DNA of 64,000 bases from UBA967 sp044375555 (GCA_044375555.1 JBILML010000006.1:31760-95759), one strand, 5' to 3'. Positions 1-8,845 are shown, counted from the stretch's first letter. The notes: generated by a model from the letters alone, not told the origin. Made by a program: numbers and translations.

Positions 1-805
1 AGGCGGCGTTGACTTTGGGGTGTAGCGCGGCGGCGCGGGCGGTGGCGAGAAGCACAAAGTCATTCACTGTGATCTTGGGCGATCCGGTGGCCTCAGCGGC
101 GGCGTTGATTTCCTTGCGGAGCTTCGAGAGCGGGGCGGCATCCACCTCCATCGTGAGATAGAAATGCGGAATCTGGGTTTTGCTGATCAGGAGTCGCTCG
201 GCGATCGTGCGGCGCATGCCGGTGAGCGGGATTTTTTTGTCAGCATCGGAGCAGGGGACATCGATCTTGGGAGCGGGAGCCGCAGCCTGAGCGCCACGCG
301 GGGCGGCGGGGGCTGAGTCGAGATCCGCAACGACGATTCGTCCGCCGGGGCCAGAGCCTTGGAGACGGGAAAGGTCAATGCCTCGCTCTTGGGCGATTTT
401 TTTGGCGAGAGGGGAGGCTTTGACGCGAGCGCCGTCAGCAGACGGGCGGGGCTTCGGGCGGGGAGTGGCCGGGGCGCCGGAGAAAATGGCGGTTGTGGCA
501 GGCGCGGGGGCAGGAGCCGCTGGGGCGCTCGGAGCCTTGGCGGCTACGGGGAGCTTTTGGGACTCGGTGGACCCTCCGTCGAGAGTGGCGATCGGGTCGC
601 CGACCTTCACCACGCCGCCCTCGGGAATGAGGATGTCGGTGAGCACGCCGTCATCGAAAGCTTCCATTTCCATGGTGGCTTTGTCGGTTTCGACATCGGC
701 GATGACATCTCCGACGGAGATTTTATCACCGGTTTTTTTGTGCCATTTGACGAGTGTGCCCTCGAGCATCGTGTCGCTCAATTTGGGCATGGTAATCTGA
801 ATCAT
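1..805 (-). CDS. pdhC: Dihydrolipoamide acetyltransferase, E2 of pyruvate dehydrogenase (C-terminus outside window)
   Basis: E2 core subunit that passes acetyl groups from E1 to CoA through a swinging lipoyl arm. Reading from the ATG at 805, the protein opens with MIQITMPKLSDTMLEG and a lipoyl domain (about residues 1-80) carrying the lipoylation lysine in ETDKATMEM. A long Ala/Pro linker follows, then a peripheral subunit-binding domain (ASPLAKKIAQERGIDLSRL...GSGPGGRI) that docks E1/E3, then the start of the catalytic domain (KKIPLTGMRRTIAERL). The frame is open to the window edge, so the C-terminal catalytic HxxxD motif is not visible. It lies 28 bp after pdhB in the same direction, giving the order E1 alpha, E1 beta, E2. 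Pyruvate is the likely substrate; another 2-oxoacid cannot be excluded. Confidence 0.93.
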   Translation of the reverse strand, partial: MIQITMPKLSDTMLEGTLVKWHKKTGDKISVGDVIADVETDKATMEMEAFDDGVLTDILIPEGGVVKVGDPIATLDGGSTESQKLPVAAKAPSAPAAPAPAPATTAIFSGAPATPRPKPRPSADGARVKASPLAKKIAQERGIDLSRLQGSGPGGRIVVADLDSAPAAPRGAQAAAPAPKIDVPCSDADKKIPLTGMRRTIAERLLISKTQIPHFYLTMEVDAAPLSKLRKEINAAAEATGSPKITVNDFVLLATARAAALHPKVNAA

Positions 806-833
806 AAGAAATCGGGTGTAACGGGGTGTCGGG

Positions 834-1808
834 TCAGAGGATTTGCAGGGTCTTGGCGATGATGCGTTGGACCGTGGGAAGTTGGATCGGTTCGAGCGCG
901 GGGGAGTAAATGGCCGGGGCGTCGAGGGCGCAGACGCGTTGGACGGGGGCGTCGAGCTCGTCGAAGCATTGCTCCATGATCATGGAGGAAATCTGGGCGG
1001 AGACGCCGCAGAAGGGCTTGTTCTCGTCCACCAGCACGGCGCGGTGGGTTTTGCAGACGGTCTTCATGATCGCCTCTTCGTCGAGCGGACGGATCGAACG
1101 GAGGTCGAGGACCTCGGCGTGGATGCCATGCTCGGCGGCGAGGATTTCGGCGGCCTTGAGCGCGGTGATGACGGCGCGACCGTGGGCGATGAGGGAGACA
1201 TCGGTGCCCTCGCGCTTGATGTCGGCGACACCGAGCGGGATGGTGTATTCCTCCTCGGGAACCTCCCAGCTTTCACCGTAAAGAAGGGTGTTTTCCATGA
1301 CGCAGACGGGGTCGTTGTCACGGATGGCGGTTTTCATGAGGCCCTTGGCATCGTAGGCGGTGGCTGGGCAAACGACTTTGAGGCCTGGCGTGTTCGCGAT
1401 GAAATTCTCGGGTGTGTGCGAGTGGGTGGCACCGACATTCGTGCCGCCATTGGCTGGGCCGCGAATGACGATCGGGCAGTTGATGAGGCCGCCGCTCATG
1501 TAGCGGACCTGGCCGGCGTTGTTGATGATCTGGTCCCAGGCGACATAGGCGAAGCTCCAGAACATGAGTTCCATGACGGGGCGGATGCCGAGCATCGAGG
1601 CGCCGATGCCCATGCCGATGAAGCCGGCCTCGCTGATCGGGGTGTCCACGACGCGTTTGTCGCCGAAGCGCTCCCAGAGGCCTTCGGTGACTTTGTAGGC
1701 TCCATTGTAGCGGGCGACTTCCTCGCCCATGAGGACGACATTTTCGTCGCGCATGATTTCCTCGGCGAGGGCGTCATTCAGGGCTTTGCGGTAGGTGATG
1801 AGTGGCAT
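834..1808 (-). CDS. pdhB: Pyruvate dehydrogenase E1 component, beta subunit
   Basis: Beta subunit of the thiamine-diphosphate-dependent E1, which decarboxylates pyruvate and acetylates the E2 lipoyl group. The 324-residue length is normal for the heterotetrameric form. Typical segments are the N-terminal ITYRKALNDALAEEM-like stretch, GEEVARYNGAYKVTEGL, the conserved DTPISEAGFIGMGIGAS, and the C-terminal transketolase part with LDLRSIRPLDEEAI and VDENKPFCGVSAQI. The gene lies between pdhA and the E2 gene on the same strand and is co-transcribed by position. The 88-bp gap towards pdhA contains a short tandem repeat. Identification is by family resemblance; the exact 2-oxoacid preference is inferred from the pdhA/E2 partners. 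Confidence 0.95.
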   Translation of the reverse strand: MPLITYRKALNDALAEEIMRDENVVLMGEEVARYNGAYKVTEGLWERFGDKRVVDTPISEAGFIGMGIGASMLGIRPVMELMFWSFAYVAWDQIINNAGQVRYMSGGLINCPIVIRGPANGGTNVGATHSHTPENFIANTPGLKVVCPATAYDAKGLMKTAIRDNDPVCVMENTLLYGESWEVPEEEYTIPLGVADIKREGTDVSLIAHGRAVITALKAAEILAAEHGIHAEVLDLRSIRPLDEEAIMKTVCKTHRAVLVDENKPFCGVSAQISSMIMEQCFDELDAPVQRVCALDAPAIYSPALEPIQLPTVQRIIAKTLQIL

Positions 1809-1819
1809 GGGATTTTAGA

Positions 1820-1860
1820 GATCGGTCGGAATTGGACGGATTAGACGGATCGGTCGGATC
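1820..1860. repeat. Short degenerate tandem repeat in the pdhA-pdhB gap
   Basis: On the plus strand, units of 9-10 bases follow each other: GATCGGTCG, GAATTGGACG, GATTAGACG, GATCGGTCG and a final GATC. The first and fourth units are identical. It occupies about half of the 88-bp space between pdhA and pdhB and would be transcribed in the pdh message. No function is evident; it could be a slippage-prone intergenic repeat. Confidence 0.6.
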
Positions 1861-1896
1861 TTGGATTGCTGAGGTGCGTGCGGCGTTGCGGTTTTG

Positions 1897-3009
1897 CTAT
1901 TCGCCGAAGAAGTGGCGACCGGTGTTTCCGGCTTCGGTGTTGTTGTCCACTTCCCAGTAGACATCCTCGAAAATCGACTCGGGTGTGGGATTTTCGCTGG
2001 CGAGGGCAAACTCGGCAGAGGCGTTGGCCTCGAGCTTGATCTCGTTATCCATCGCATCCATCGCGGCGTCGGTGGTCACGCCTTCCTCGAGGAGGCGTTT
2101 TTTCCAAAGGCGGATCGGGTCGTGGTGGGTCTTGTAGCGCTCGATCTCATCGGCGGCGCGGTATTTTTTCGCATTCGCGTCGGCGACCGAGTGGCCGTAG
2201 TAGCGGTAGGTATCGATCTCGAGAACGGTCGGGAGGGACTGCTCGTGAGCGCGGCGCATGGCATTCGCGGTCTTGGCGCGGACTTCGTAGAGATCCTCGC
2301 CATTGGCGATATCCCACACGATGCCGTAACCATCAGCCCGCTCGGCGAGGCAATTTCTCATGGCCGAGGAGCGATCGAGTGTGGTGCCCATGGAGTATTT
2401 GTTGTTCTCGATGATGTAGACGACGGGGAGCTTCCAGAGGGCGGCGAGGTTGAGCGATTCGTGGTAAGCGCCTTGGTTCACGGCGCCGTCGCCCATGAAG
2501 CAGAGCGCGCAGCCTTTGAGGCCATGGTATTTGAGCCCGTAGGCGAGACCGAGGCCGAGCGGGGTCTGGCCGCCGACGATGCCGTGGCCGCCCCAGTAAT
2601 TTTTATCGGGCGCAAAAAAGTGCATCGAGCCGCCCTTGCCGCGTGAGCAACCGGTGGCTTTGCCGAGGAGTTCGGCCATGCATTCATTCATTCCCATGCC
2701 GACGGCGAGGGCGTGGCCGTGGTCGCGGTAGGCCGTGATGACATGGTCGTTTTTTCCGAGAAGGGAAACCGTTCCGACCGCCACCGCCTCCTGGCCGATG
2801 TAGAGGTGCAGGAAGCCGCCCATGGCTCCTTGGTTGTAGTATTTCAACGAAACCTGCTCGAAGCGCCGGATACGAAGCATTTGCCGGAGAATCCCCATTT
2901 TTTCATCCGGGGTGAGGTTCGCATTGACTTCGGCTTTGGAGAAATCCACCGGATCCACGGCAACTTCGTCTTCGGTAGGGCTGGGCATGGTTCTTGAAGT
3001 ATTGGGCAT
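1897..3009 (-). CDS. pdhA: Pyruvate dehydrogenase E1 component, alpha subunit
   Basis: Alpha subunit of E1, which binds thiamine diphosphate. The 370-residue protein shows the E1 alpha core: MLRIRRFEQ near the N-terminus, GQEAVAVG, AYRDHGHALAVGM, GKGGSMHFF, and the ThDP/Mg motif beginning GDGAVNQGAYHES and ending ENN about 30 residues later. The phosphorylation-loop region YRYYGHSVADAN is present. Two starts are possible, ATG at 3009 or ATG at 2988; neither has a strong ribosome binding site and the first 25 residues are low in conservation. First gene of the pdhA-pdhB-pdhC operon, divergent from the amidotransferase gene at 3194, so its promoter should lie in 3010-3190. Confidence 0.95.
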   Translation of the reverse strand: MPNTSRTMPSPTEDEVAVDPVDFSKAEVNANLTPDEKMGILRQMLRIRRFEQVSLKYYNQGAMGGFLHLYIGQEAVAVGTVSLLGKNDHVITAYRDHGHALAVGMGMNECMAELLGKATGCSRGKGGSMHFFAPDKNYWGGHGIVGGQTPLGLGLAYGLKYHGLKGCALCFMGDGAVNQGAYHESLNLAALWKLPVVYIIENNKYSMGTTLDRSSAMRNCLAERADGYGIVWDIANGEDLYEVRAKTANAMRRAHEQSLPTVLEIDTYRYYGHSVADANAKKYRAADEIERYKTHHDPIRLWKKRLLEEGVTTDAAMDAMDNEIKLEANASAEFALASENPTPESIFEDVYWEVDNNTEAGNTGRHFFGE

Positions 3010-3193
3010 CGTTTTGAGAATTTCTATCGGGCTGACCTATTGAAAAACGGGGGCAATTTCTTTCAGTTGCCGCGCCTTTGGCAATTCCCAAATCACCACG
3101 AGCGAAAAATAGTCGTCACCGGGTAGGAAAATCAGGCGTCACGCGAGGTTTTTTTCGATTGGGTGATAGAGGGGTTTGCCCCAAGATCGTGCC

Positions 3194-3892
3194 ATGAAAA
3201 GGGTGCTTTTCGTGCAGCATGGGGATGTGGACAAGCCCGGCCTTCTCGCCGAGGTGCTCGAGGAATGTGGGGTCGAGTGTGAGGTTTTTCACGTTTGGCA
3301 GAGTGGGGGATTTCCGAAATTGGACGACTACGCAGGTTTGGCTCTCGGTGGGGGCGGGCAGAGTTCGTGGGAAGTTGAGGCTTTCCCGTATTTGGAGACG
3401 GAATGCGGCTTGGTGCGTGATGCCATGGAGCGAGGCATTCCGGTGCTGGGCCTGTGTCTCGGAGCGCAATTGATCGCTCGGGCGCTGGGTGCTGAAGTCC
3501 GCCGAGCCGAGTCGAAAGAGATCGGTTTTTTTCCCGTGTCACTGAACGCCACGGGCTGCTCGGACCCATTGGTCAACGCGCTGCCGAGTGTTTTTCCAGC
3601 GACGCATTGGCACGGCGATGTTTTTGAAATTCCACAGAGCGGCGAGTGCCTGGGCTCCTCCGCGATGACTCCGCACCAAATTCTCCAATGCGGCCCGCGA
3701 TGCATCGGTTTTCAATTCCATCTCGAAATGACACCCGCGCTTTTCGAGGAATTGGTTTGGGACTCGGAGGAATTTTTCCGCGACGCCGGGCTTTCCCCCG
3801 AAGCATTGATTCACGAAGCCTGCGAGGTTTTGCCGAAGGTGGAGGCGCCGGCTCGTGAGGTTTTCCGGAGATGGGCCTCCTTGCTTTCTTGA
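3194..3892 (+). CDS. Class I glutamine amidotransferase-like protein
   Basis: Stand-alone class I glutamine amidotransferase domain of the GMP-synthase-like type (about 232 residues). The nucleophile elbow GLCLGAQ gives the catalytic Cys, and the downstream FQFHLEM supplies the His-x-Glu pair of the triad, so hydrolase chemistry looks intact. There is no synthetase domain and no partner gene alongside, so the ammonia acceptor is unknown; relatives are described as GMP-synthase-like amidotransferases or gamma-glutamyl peptidases. I chose the ATG at 3194. An in-frame TTG at 3176 would add six residues but lies only about two bases after a purine-rich GAGGGG stretch. Divergent from pdhA and followed by the rplI promoter. 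Confidence 0.8.
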   Translation: MKRVLFVQHGDVDKPGLLAEVLEECGVECEVFHVWQSGGFPKLDDYAGLALGGGGQSSWEVEAFPYLETECGLVRDAMERGIPVLGLCLGAQLIARALGAEVRRAESKEIGFFPVSLNATGCSDPLVNALPSVFPATHWHGDVFEIPQSGECLGSSAMTPHQILQCGPRCIGFQFHLEMTPALFEELVWDSEEFFRDAGLSPEALIHEACEVLPKVEAPAREVFRRWASLLS

Positions 3893-3920
3893 TCGTCTTA
3901 AAAAAATCCCGTCGCCAATC

Positions 3921-3948
3921 TTGACATCGAGGCGTCGAACTTTAATCT
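3921..3948 (+). promoter_or_regulatory. Candidate sigma-70-type promoter for rplI
   Basis: A perfect TTGACA at 3921-3926 is followed 16 bases later by TAATCT (3943-3948), a weaker -10 element. The expected transcription start near 3955 leaves a leader of about 27 bases before the rplI ATG at 3982. The position just after the preceding gene and before a highly expressed ribosomal gene supports the call. The -10 match is only partial. Confidence 0.45.
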
Positions 3949-3981
3949 CCGCACCCCGCCTGACAACGGCACACAAATTCT

Positions 3982-4521
3982 ATGGCATTTACTGAAGTTA
4001 TTCTCACCGCGAACATTTCTTCCCTCGGCGCCGAAGCCGATATCGTGAAAGTGCGTCGCGGATACGCTCGCAACTTCCTCCTTCCTAACGGCAAGGCTCT
4101 CGAAATCAACTCCGGCTCGTTGCGTCAAATCAATCACCTCAAAGCCAAGCGCGCCGAGCGCGAAGCCCGCGAAGTGACTGCCGCCGACGAACTCGCTTCG
4201 AAGATCAATAAGCTCTCACCAGTTTTCACGCTCGACGCCGGCGAAACCGGCAAGGCCTTCGGCTCCGTCACGGCCAAGGACATTCACGACCGCATCGTTG
4301 CCGACCTCAAACTCGAGGACCTTCCGAAGCATGCCGTTGTTCTTGAAAAAGCCATCAAGGAAAGCGGAGAGCACACCGTGGCCGTCAAACTCCACGCGGA
4401 TGTGAGCGCCAAGCTCAAACTCACCGTCAAAATCAATGCTCCGGCGCCTTCCGCGCGTGACGCCGAATCCGATGGAGACTCCGTCCGCAAGCCTCGCCGC
4501 AGGACCTCCACCGCAGAATAA
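3982..4521 (+). CDS. rplI: 50S ribosomal protein L9
   Basis: Large-subunit protein that binds 23S rRNA domain V. The N-terminal L9 signature is clear (EVILTANISSLGAEADIVKV, RRGYARNFLLPNGKAL), followed by the long connecting helix rich in Lys/Glu/Arg and a C-terminal domain with GKAFGSVTAKDI. At 179 residues it is about 30 longer than the usual 148-150. The extra part is a low-complexity tail ending KPRRRTSTAE, with both acidic and basic patches. In many bacteria rplI follows rpsF-ssb-rpsR; here only the rplI-dnaB adjacency is kept. A strong terminator follows, so dnaB may be transcribed separately or by read-through. Confidence 0.95.
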   Translation: MAFTEVILTANISSLGAEADIVKVRRGYARNFLLPNGKALEINSGSLRQINHLKAKRAEREAREVTAADELASKINKLSPVFTLDAGETGKAFGSVTAKDIHDRIVADLKLEDLPKHAVVLEKAIKESGEHTVAVKLHADVSAKLKLTVKINAPAPSARDAESDGDSVRKPRRRTSTAE

Positions 4522-4536
4522 CTGCTGTTTTTCAAG

Positions 4537-4577
4537 CCACCGGTTCGCCTTGAGCGGACCGGTGGTTTTCTTGTTTT
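4537..4577 (+). terminator. Rho-independent terminator after rplI
   Basis: A 12-bp stem (4537-4548 CCACCGGTTCGC with 4554-4565 GCGGACCGGTGG, one G-T wobble) encloses a 5-base loop and runs into TTTTCTTGTTTT. It starts 16 bases after the rplI stop codon. This is the clearest intrinsic terminator in the window. It would separate rplI from dnaB, which starts at 4626. Confidence 0.9.
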
Positions 4578-4625
4578 AACTCCCCAAGCCCCCTTCATTT
4601 TTCCTCGGAAACCCACGCGCCAGAT

Positions 4626-6101
4626 ATGTCCAACGCCAATGAATCCTCAGGCTCCGTGACGACTTCCAACAATGGCGGCCACGACGCCAAGGGCCGAAAG
4701 AAAAAACCGGACTACCAACAGCGGGGTGCCGCCTATTTGCCGGACGCGCACCGTCCCTTGCCGCAAAGCCTCGATGCCGAGAAGGGACTCCTCGGCTCGA
4801 TCCTCCACTCCGCCGGCGTGCTCGATGATTGCATCGCGCAAATGGAACCCCGCCATTTCCACCTGCCCGCGCACCAGAAGATTTTCGAAATCCTCGTAGA
4901 AATGCGCAACGCCGGGCGGCCGATCGATCTCATCTCGCTCACCCAAATCCTCGAAGATCGGCGGATGCTCGACGAAGTCGGTGGCACCGGTGCCGTCACC
5001 GATCTTTTCACATTCGTCCCCACGGCGGTGAATGCGGATTACTACCGCGAGATCATTCACGAAAAATTCCTGCTTCGCCAAATCATCGGCACCTGCACGG
5101 AGTATGTCGCCCGCGCCCATGAGGAGCAGGGCGACATCAAAATCCTGCTCGATGAGGTCGAGGCCCGCGTGCTCGCCATCGGGGAGGAACGCCAGAAATC
5201 GAGCCTTCCGACGATGAAGGAAATGGTGAACGAAGCGATCGTGGGGATCGAAAAACTCGTCACTTCCCGAGGCAGCATCACCGGACTTTCCACTGGATTC
5301 CACGAACTCGATCGAATGACCAATGGCCTGCACGAAGGCGAAATGTTTGTCATCGCCGCCCGTCCCTCGATGGGCAAAACCGCCCTCGCGATGAACATCG
5401 CCGAGCATGTCGCGCTCGATGGCGACAAGCCCGTTGCCGTGTTCAGCTTGGAAATGAGCGCACAGCAACTCGTGCAGCGTCTCCTCTGCTCGCGGGCCAG
5501 AGTGAACTCCAAGAATCTCCGAGACGGCTTCATTGGGAAAAACGACCTCAACAGCATCAGTTCGAACGCCGCCATTCTCGCCAAGGCGAAAATCTTCGTC
5601 GATGACACGCCCGGGCTCAGCATTCTGGAACTTCGTGCCAAGGCCCGCCGCCTTCACAACCGCGAGAAAATCCAACTCGTCGTCATCGATTACCTCCAGC
5701 TCCTGCGATCCAATTCCCGCCGCGCTCAAGACAATCGCCAGATCGAAATTCAGGAAATTTCCTACGGCATCAAGGCACTCGCCAAGGAACTCAAAATTCC
5801 TGTGATCGTCCTCGCCCAGTTGAACCGAAATCCCGAGCAGCGCACCGGCTCCAGCGCGGGTCGGCCCCGCTTGAGCGACCTCCGCGAGTCGGGAACCATC
5901 GAGCAAGATGCCGATGTCGTCGGGTTGCTCGTCCGTGAAAAATATTATGCCGAAGATGAAGAGGCGAAAAAGGAAGCCGCCGGCAAGGCGACCCTGATCA
6001 TCGCCAAGCAGCGTAACGGCCCGACCGGCGATGTTTCGCTGACATTCCTCGAGGAATTTACCCGCTTCGAAGATCGCGCCGACGAGAAGCGTGAGCAGTA
6101 A
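4626..6101 (+). CDS. dnaB: Replicative DNA helicase DnaB
   Basis: Hexameric 5'-3' helicase of the replisome. The 491-residue protein has a roughly 45-residue polar N-terminal extension, the all-helical DnaB N-domain (from PQSLDAEKGLLGSIL), and the RecA-like domain with Walker A ARPSMGKTA and Walker B LVVIDYLQL. Further motifs are the H4-type segment FSLEMSAQQLVQRL and the C-terminal SDLRESGTIEQDADVV with the arginine-finger region. No intein or insertion is seen. It follows rplI in the same direction after a terminator. The long antisense reading frame covering this gene is a shadow of codon bias. Confidence 0.97.
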   Translation: MSNANESSGSVTTSNNGGHDAKGRKKKPDYQQRGAAYLPDAHRPLPQSLDAEKGLLGSILHSAGVLDDCIAQMEPRHFHLPAHQKIFEILVEMRNAGRPIDLISLTQILEDRRMLDEVGGTGAVTDLFTFVPTAVNADYYREIIHEKFLLRQIIGTCTEYVARAHEEQGDIKILLDEVEARVLAIGEERQKSSLPTMKEMVNEAIVGIEKLVTSRGSITGLSTGFHELDRMTNGLHEGEMFVIAARPSMGKTALAMNIAEHVALDGDKPVAVFSLEMSAQQLVQRLLCSRARVNSKNLRDGFIGKNDLNSISSNAAILAKAKIFVDDTPGLSILELRAKARRLHNREKIQLVVIDYLQLLRSNSRRAQDNRQIEIQEISYGIKALAKELKIPVIVLAQLNRNPEQRTGSSAGRPRLSDLRESGTIEQDADVVGLLVREKYYAEDEEAKKEAAGKATLIIAKQRNGPTGDVSLTFLEEFTRFEDRADEKREQ

Positions 6102-6277
6102 TCCAGCCGCTTGGGCCTGGGTTCCGAGTCGTTGGACTCGATTGACATGAACAACTGCTCGCGGAATCACCCGATAGTCTGACGGCTCGAAGGTTTGATC
6201 CCTTTCTGCAAACTGATTTCCGTGCGGTGATCTTCAAAATGTTTTCCGCAGCCTGAACACTGTGGAAGGATTGAATC

Positions 6278-6802
6278 ATGTTACCGAATTTTGTGCTCGT
6301 CGGCTTCATGGGCTGCGGCAAGACCACGGTGGGACGCCGCCTCGCGTCCATCACCGGTCATCGCTTCGTCGATGCCGACGAGTTGATCGTGAAAGATCAG
6401 AAGAAAAGCATTTCCGCCATTTTTTCGGAAAAGGGCGAGGAGGGGTTTCGTGAGATCGAAGAGCGTGTCATTGCCGATCTGGTGGGCGTCGCCGGCATCA
6501 TTCTCTCCACTGGGGGCGGCGCCATTCTTCGGGAGGCCAATCGCATTTCGCTCAAAAAAATCGGCATCATCATCTGGCTCGACGCCCAGCCCGAGGTCCT
6601 TTTTGAACGGGCCATTCGCAGCGGACGCCGCCCTTTGCTCCAAAATGAAAACCCGCGCCAAGTCTTCGACTCGCTCCTGGAGTCCCGCCGACCCATCTAC
6701 GAATCCACGGCGGACTTTCGCTTCGACTCCACCGGCATCGATCACGACGAGGTCTCCCGCAAGGTTCTCGATCTGGCCATGCGCCAATCCCGGGAACCCT
6801 GA
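6278..6802 (+). CDS. aroK: Shikimate kinase
   Basis: Phosphorylates shikimate at O3 with ATP in the aromatic amino acid pathway. The 174-residue protein has the P-loop GFMGCGKTTVGRRLA, the shikimate-binding FVDADELI (two Asp), the STGGGAI segment, and the lid region RSGRRPLLQ. The length is normal. The ATG at 6278 follows a purine-rich GGAAGGA about nine bases upstream, which supports this start. In the 176-base gap to dnaB I see only a short 6-bp hairpin (6125-6140) without a T-run. It ends 4 bp before the convergent gluQ stop codon. Confidence 0.95.
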   Translation: MLPNFVLVGFMGCGKTTVGRRLASITGHRFVDADELIVKDQKKSISAIFSEKGEEGFREIEERVIADLVGVAGIILSTGGGAILREANRISLKKIGIIIWLDAQPEVLFERAIRSGRRPLLQNENPRQVFDSLLESRRPIYESTADFRFDSTGIDHDEVSRKVLDLAMRQSREP

Positions 6803-6806
6803 TTTT

Positions 6807-7610
6807 TTAAAGTCGCGCCACGCCTGAGAGGACTTGGGCTGCGGTTTGGCCTTGGTTGCGGAGGGTTTGGATTTCGAGTCCGCCTGTGCGTTTGGCCAGG
6901 CGGTTTCCTTGGGCATCGCATACGAGCGGGCAGTGGAACCACTCGGGTGGCTTCGCGCCGAGGGCTTGATGCAGGAGGATTTGGCGGGCGGTGGAGGTGA
7001 GGAGATCGGCGCCCCGGACGACCTCCGTGATTCCGGTGAGGATGTCGTCCACCACAACCGCGAGTTCGTAGGCCGGGATGTCGTCGCGGTTCCAAATCAG
7101 AAAATCGCCAAAGTCTCTGCCGGTGAGTTTTTCGACAGCGCCGAAATTTCCATCCCGAAAGGAAATCGTCTCCCCGTCCGGCACGCGAAACCGCCAATTC
7201 AAGCCGGCCGGGGAGGCGAAGGATTTTGCTTCCTCCGGATCGCGTCGCCAATGGCTCGGGAAAATCGGTTCTTCGCAATGAGGGGCGAGGGTGGAGATTT
7301 CCTTTCGCGAACGGTGGCAGGGGTAAAGAAAGCCGGCATCGCGGAGGCACTCCCATGCTTTGAGATAATGGGCGCGGCGTTGACTTTGAAAAACCGGCTC
7401 CCCGTCCCAATCGAGGCCCAGCCATTTCAAGTCCTCCATGGCGACGGTGGCGAACTTGGGTTGGCACCGGTGGGGGTCGAGGTCCTCGATTCGGAGGAGG
7501 ATTTCGCCTCCGGCGTCGCGAGCGCGGCGGTGAGCGGTCGAGAAGGTGGCGGCATGGCCGATGTGGAGAAGTCCGGTCGGCGTGGGAGCGATTCGGCCTC
7601 GGTAGCTCAT
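6807..7610 (-). CDS. gluQ: Glutamyl-queuosine tRNA(Asp) synthetase
   Basis: Truncated GluRS paralogue that charges queuosine-34 of tRNA(Asp) with glutamate rather than aminoacylating a tRNA 3' end. The 267-residue class I core has the HIGH-type motif APTPTGLLHIGHA at the N-terminus and a KMSKS-like loop NRLAKRTGG near residue 235, followed by a short tail. The anticodon-binding domain of true GluRS is absent, which separates it from gltX. The Cys/His pattern expected for the zinc site is only partly present (YPCHRS ... HCEE). Convergent with aroK and divergent from the acyltransferase gene upstream. Confidence 0.9.
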   Translation of the reverse strand: MSYRGRIAPTPTGLLHIGHAATFSTAHRRARDAGGEILLRIEDLDPHRCQPKFATVAMEDLKWLGLDWDGEPVFQSQRRAHYLKAWECLRDAGFLYPCHRSRKEISTLAPHCEEPIFPSHWRRDPEEAKSFASPAGLNWRFRVPDGETISFRDGNFGAVEKLTGRDFGDFLIWNRDDIPAYELAVVVDDILTGITEVVRGADLLTSTARQILLHQALGAKPPEWFHCPLVCDAQGNRLAKRTGGLEIQTLRNQGQTAAQVLSGVARL

Positions 7611-7687
7611 TGCGTGGGGAGGGGCGGGAAAAAATTCATGAAAATCTCCTTGGAAAGCTTCTGCAAAATAGCACCCTGCGAAAAAGG

Positions 7688-8845
7688 ATGTTCCGCGAAA
7701 TTACCACAAAAATCATCCGCTCCCGGAAAGAGGCTTTCGATTTGGAGGAGGAGTTCTCCGAGCTCTACGCGGCCTTGCCGTCTCCGAATGTCTATTTTTC
7801 CCCCGAGTGGGTTTACACATGGCTTTCGACACTGGGCCGGAGGCACGAGGTGTTTTTTGTGATCGCGATTTCGGACGGTCATCTTGCGGGAGTGTGGCCG
7901 TTTTTTGAATACCCGCTCCCCGCTTTTGGCAAGGCCTTGCTGCCGGCGGCTTCGCAGGCGGCCGATCTTTTCGATCCTGTGGGGACCCCTGAGGCTCGGG
8001 AACCGTTGGTGCGCGCGCTGATGGAGGCGCTGGGGGAATTCAACTTCGCTTGGCTGCCATTGCTCACACGGAATTTTGCCGAGGAAGTCCTCGAGCCTGT
8101 TATGAATGTGCAGCGCCACCCGCATCTCCTGCGGCAGCGCACGCCGAGGTTTCTGGTCGATTTGGATCGATTCACGGATTTCACTTCCTACACGGCCACG
8201 GTTTTCGGCCCCAAGACGCGCCAAAATCTCCGGCGCAAAGCTCGTAAACTTTCCGAGATCGGCGAAGTCGAAATGCGAACCCTCGACACGGCTCAAGAGA
8301 TCGAGCCTTGGATTCCCAAGATGGTTGAGCTGGAGAAGGGGAGTTGGAAATGGCAGGAGCGCGCCGGGATTTTTCAACTCGCGGAGATGCGGGGCTTCTA
8401 TCAAATCCTGCTGGAAAACCTCGCCAAAAGCCGCCGGGTGCGGGTTTGCATCCTTACGGTGGATGGCCGATTGGTGGCTCACGAGATCGGGTTTCTGGGA
8501 ATGGATTCGTATTGCATGCACAGCACGGTTTTCGACCCCGAGTTTGCGGCGAACAGCCCCGGGCGGTTGCTCATGCTTTTCTCGATCCAGAAATGCATCG
8601 AAGAGAAGCGGCGGATTTACGACTTCCTACAAAACGACGCTGAGTTCAAACGCCAGATGTCCACCAGTGAATCGCGCCTCTGGGACTGGATCATTCTCCC
8701 GAATTCCTTACGAGGCCGCCTCTGGAAGTATCTCATCCGAGCGGTGCAATTGTGGAGGGATTGGCGCTACAATCCCACGCGGCGTGAGGGTTCGCTGGAG
8801 AGGGAGATGATGGCGTCTGCCGCTGCGGAGAATGCCAAGGAGTGA
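7688..8845 (+). CDS. GNAT-type acyltransferase (CelD/BioF2-like family)
   Basis: About 385 residues, resembling the double-GNAT family often called CelD/BcsL or FemAB-related (acetyltransferase_6). Features of the family are the early SPEWVYTWLSTLG segment, the central KTRQNLRRKARKL basic stretch, and a C-terminal acyl-CoA-binding part with HEIGFLGMDSYCMHSTVFDPEF ending in a FLQNDAEFKRQM segment. Some relatives sit in exopolysaccharide or cell-wall clusters, but here the neighbours are unrelated, so the substrate is unknown. An upstream in-frame TTG at 7610 would overlap the gluQ start; the ATG at 7688, just after AAAAAGG, is preferred, though its spacing is poor. Confidence 0.7.
   Translation: MFREITTKIIRSRKEAFDLEEEFSELYAALPSPNVYFSPEWVYTWLSTLGRRHEVFFVIAISDGHLAGVWPFFEYPLPAFGKALLPAASQAADLFDPVGTPEAREPLVRALMEALGEFNFAWLPLLTRNFAEEVLEPVMNVQRHPHLLRQRTPRFLVDLDRFTDFTSYTATVFGPKTRQNLRRKARKLSEIGEVEMRTLDTAQEIEPWIPKMVELEKGSWKWQERAGIFQLAEMRGFYQILLENLAKSRRVRVCILTVDGRLVAHEIGFLGMDSYCMHSTVFDPEFAANSPGRLLMLFSIQKCIEEKRRIYDFLQNDAEFKRQMSTSESRLWDWIILPNSLRGRLWKYLIRAVQLWRDWRYNPTRREGSLEREMMASAAAENAKE

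Noticed and set aside
843..1844. 333-codon frame on the plus strand across pdhB
   Set aside because: It is antisense to a gene with clear family motifs, and arises from codon bias; its own translation has no recognisable domain.
6125..6140. Hairpin CGAGTC-GTTG-GACTCG after dnaB
   Set aside because: Only six pairs and no T-run, so not supportable as an intrinsic terminator.
4647..6170. 507-codon frame antisense to dnaB
   Set aside because: Shadow frame over a certain gene; low-complexity composition and no family features.
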